A DNA stretch of 64,000 nucleotides from Streptomyces profundus (lineage in GTDB: Bacteria; Actinomycetota; Actinomycetes; Streptomycetales; Streptomycetaceae): assembly GCF_020740535.1 (NCBI RefSeq), contig NZ_CP082362.1, positions 3,532,501 through 3,596,500 of the forward strand. The letters are read 5' to 3'. Shown here one piece after another: positions 63,601 through 64,000 of the stretch. The translations under genes and the position numbers were made by a program. Position 1 is the stretch's first letter, and every line of letters starts with the position of its first letter. Below the pieces are notes generated by a model that was not told the DNA's origin, searched no databases, and saw only the letters and a program-made list of their open reading frames with translations.

Positions 63601-64000
63601 GTGTCCTCCCTCGCGCTGTACCGCCGCTACCGACCCGAGACCTTCGCCGAGGTCATCGGGCAGGAGCATGTCACCGACCCCCTGCAGCAGGCGCTGCGGA
63701 ACAACCGGGTCAACCACGCGTATCTGTTCAGTGGCCCGCGAGGCTGCGGTAAGACCACCAGCGCGCGGATCCTCGCCCGGTGTCTCAACTGCGAGCAGGG
63801 CCCCACGCCCACCCCCTGCGGGGTGTGCCAGTCCTGCCAGGATCTGGCGCGGAACGGTCCGGGCTCGATCGATGTGATCGAGATCGACGCCGCCTCGCAC
63901 GGTGGTGTCGATGACGCGCGGGACCTGCGGGAGAAGGCGTTCTTCGGCCCGGCAGGCAGCCGTTACAAGATCTACATCATCGACGAGGCGCACATGGTCA
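63601..64000 (+). CDS. dnaX: DNA polymerase III subunit gamma/tau, 5' part
   Basis: The first 133 residues from GTG 63601, cut by the window end. The opening VSSLALYRRYRPETFAEVIG, Walker A FSGPRGCGKTTSARI, the zinc cysteines (RCLNCEQGP and CGVCQSC) and Walker B KIYIIDEAHMV are those of the clamp-loader ATPase. No clear ribosome site precedes the GTG. It is 36 bp after the SRP RNA and transcribed the same way. Confidence 0.95.
   Translation, partial: MSSLALYRRYRPETFAEVIGQEHVTDPLQQALRNNRVNHAYLFSGPRGCGKTTSARILARCLNCEQGPTPTPCGVCQSCQDLARNGPGSIDVIEIDAASHGGVDDARDLREKAFFGPAGSRYKIYIIDEAHMV

Overview
The window is high-GC actinomycete chromosome, almost certainly Streptomyces or a close relative. Signs of this are the GC-rich third codon positions, frequent GTG/TTG starts with GGAGG-type ribosome sites, mycothiol-enzyme, Bpa, bkd and SARP genes, a perfect ParB-binding parS sequence (4959-4972), and the order tRNA-Ser / small SRP RNA / dnaX at the right end. 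The parS site suggests the segment lies in the origin-proximal core of the chromosome.

Left part (1-33.6 kb) is mostly housekeeping. It holds an SseB-family fragment, an acyl-CoA dehydrogenase, an M18 aminopeptidase, a mycothiol-type DinB-fold enzyme, and two divergently transcribed membrane Ser/Thr kinases. These are followed by a phosphotransferase, a small split-barrel protein and an orphan NarL/DevR-type response regulator. Next come the bkdABC branched-chain 2-oxoacid dehydrogenase operon and the proteasome activator Bpa. A PadR-ABC-FtsX operon with an evident operator, a quinone oxidoreductase and small zinc-ribbon proteins follow. The part ends with a LacI-type regulator divergent from a five-gene Liv-type ABC transporter operon and a very large secreted multidomain sugar-dehydrogenase-like protein.

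Middle part (33.7-60.0 kb) looks like an uncharacterised biosynthetic gene cluster. Regulators are a SARP gene carrying a rare TTA codon (bldA control) at the left and a large LuxR-type ATPase near the right edge. Between them are an AMP-dependent ligase, two FAD oxidoreductases and an MMPL exporter. A translationally coupled five-gene operon follows (Gfo/Idh oxidoreductase, TIM-barrel isomerase, M20 hydrolase, Ldh-family dehydrogenase, Gfo/Idh fused to an extra domain). A reverse-strand trio encodes a nucleotide-sugar dehydrogenase and two DegT/DnrJ aminotransferases. Last come a methyltransferase, a UbiA-family prenyltransferase or cyclase, a BenE-type permease and a polyprenyl diphosphate synthase. 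No PKS, NRPS, class I/II terpene cyclase or glycosyltransferase was recognised. The gene content suggests an isoprenoid joined to an amino-uronic acid or cyclitol-like unit; that is inference.

Right part (60.1-64 kb) has a two-gene operon, a TerD domain fused to a PD-(D/E)XK-type region followed by a NERD-domain protein. This is a candidate stress or defence system. It is followed by tRNA-Ser(GGA), the SRP RNA and the start of dnaX. Non-coding stretches hold several notable repeats: a 218-bp element with 22-bp imperfect terminal inverted repeats, a 21-bp tandem array, 10-bp tandem arrays, and a 131-bp near-perfect duplication.
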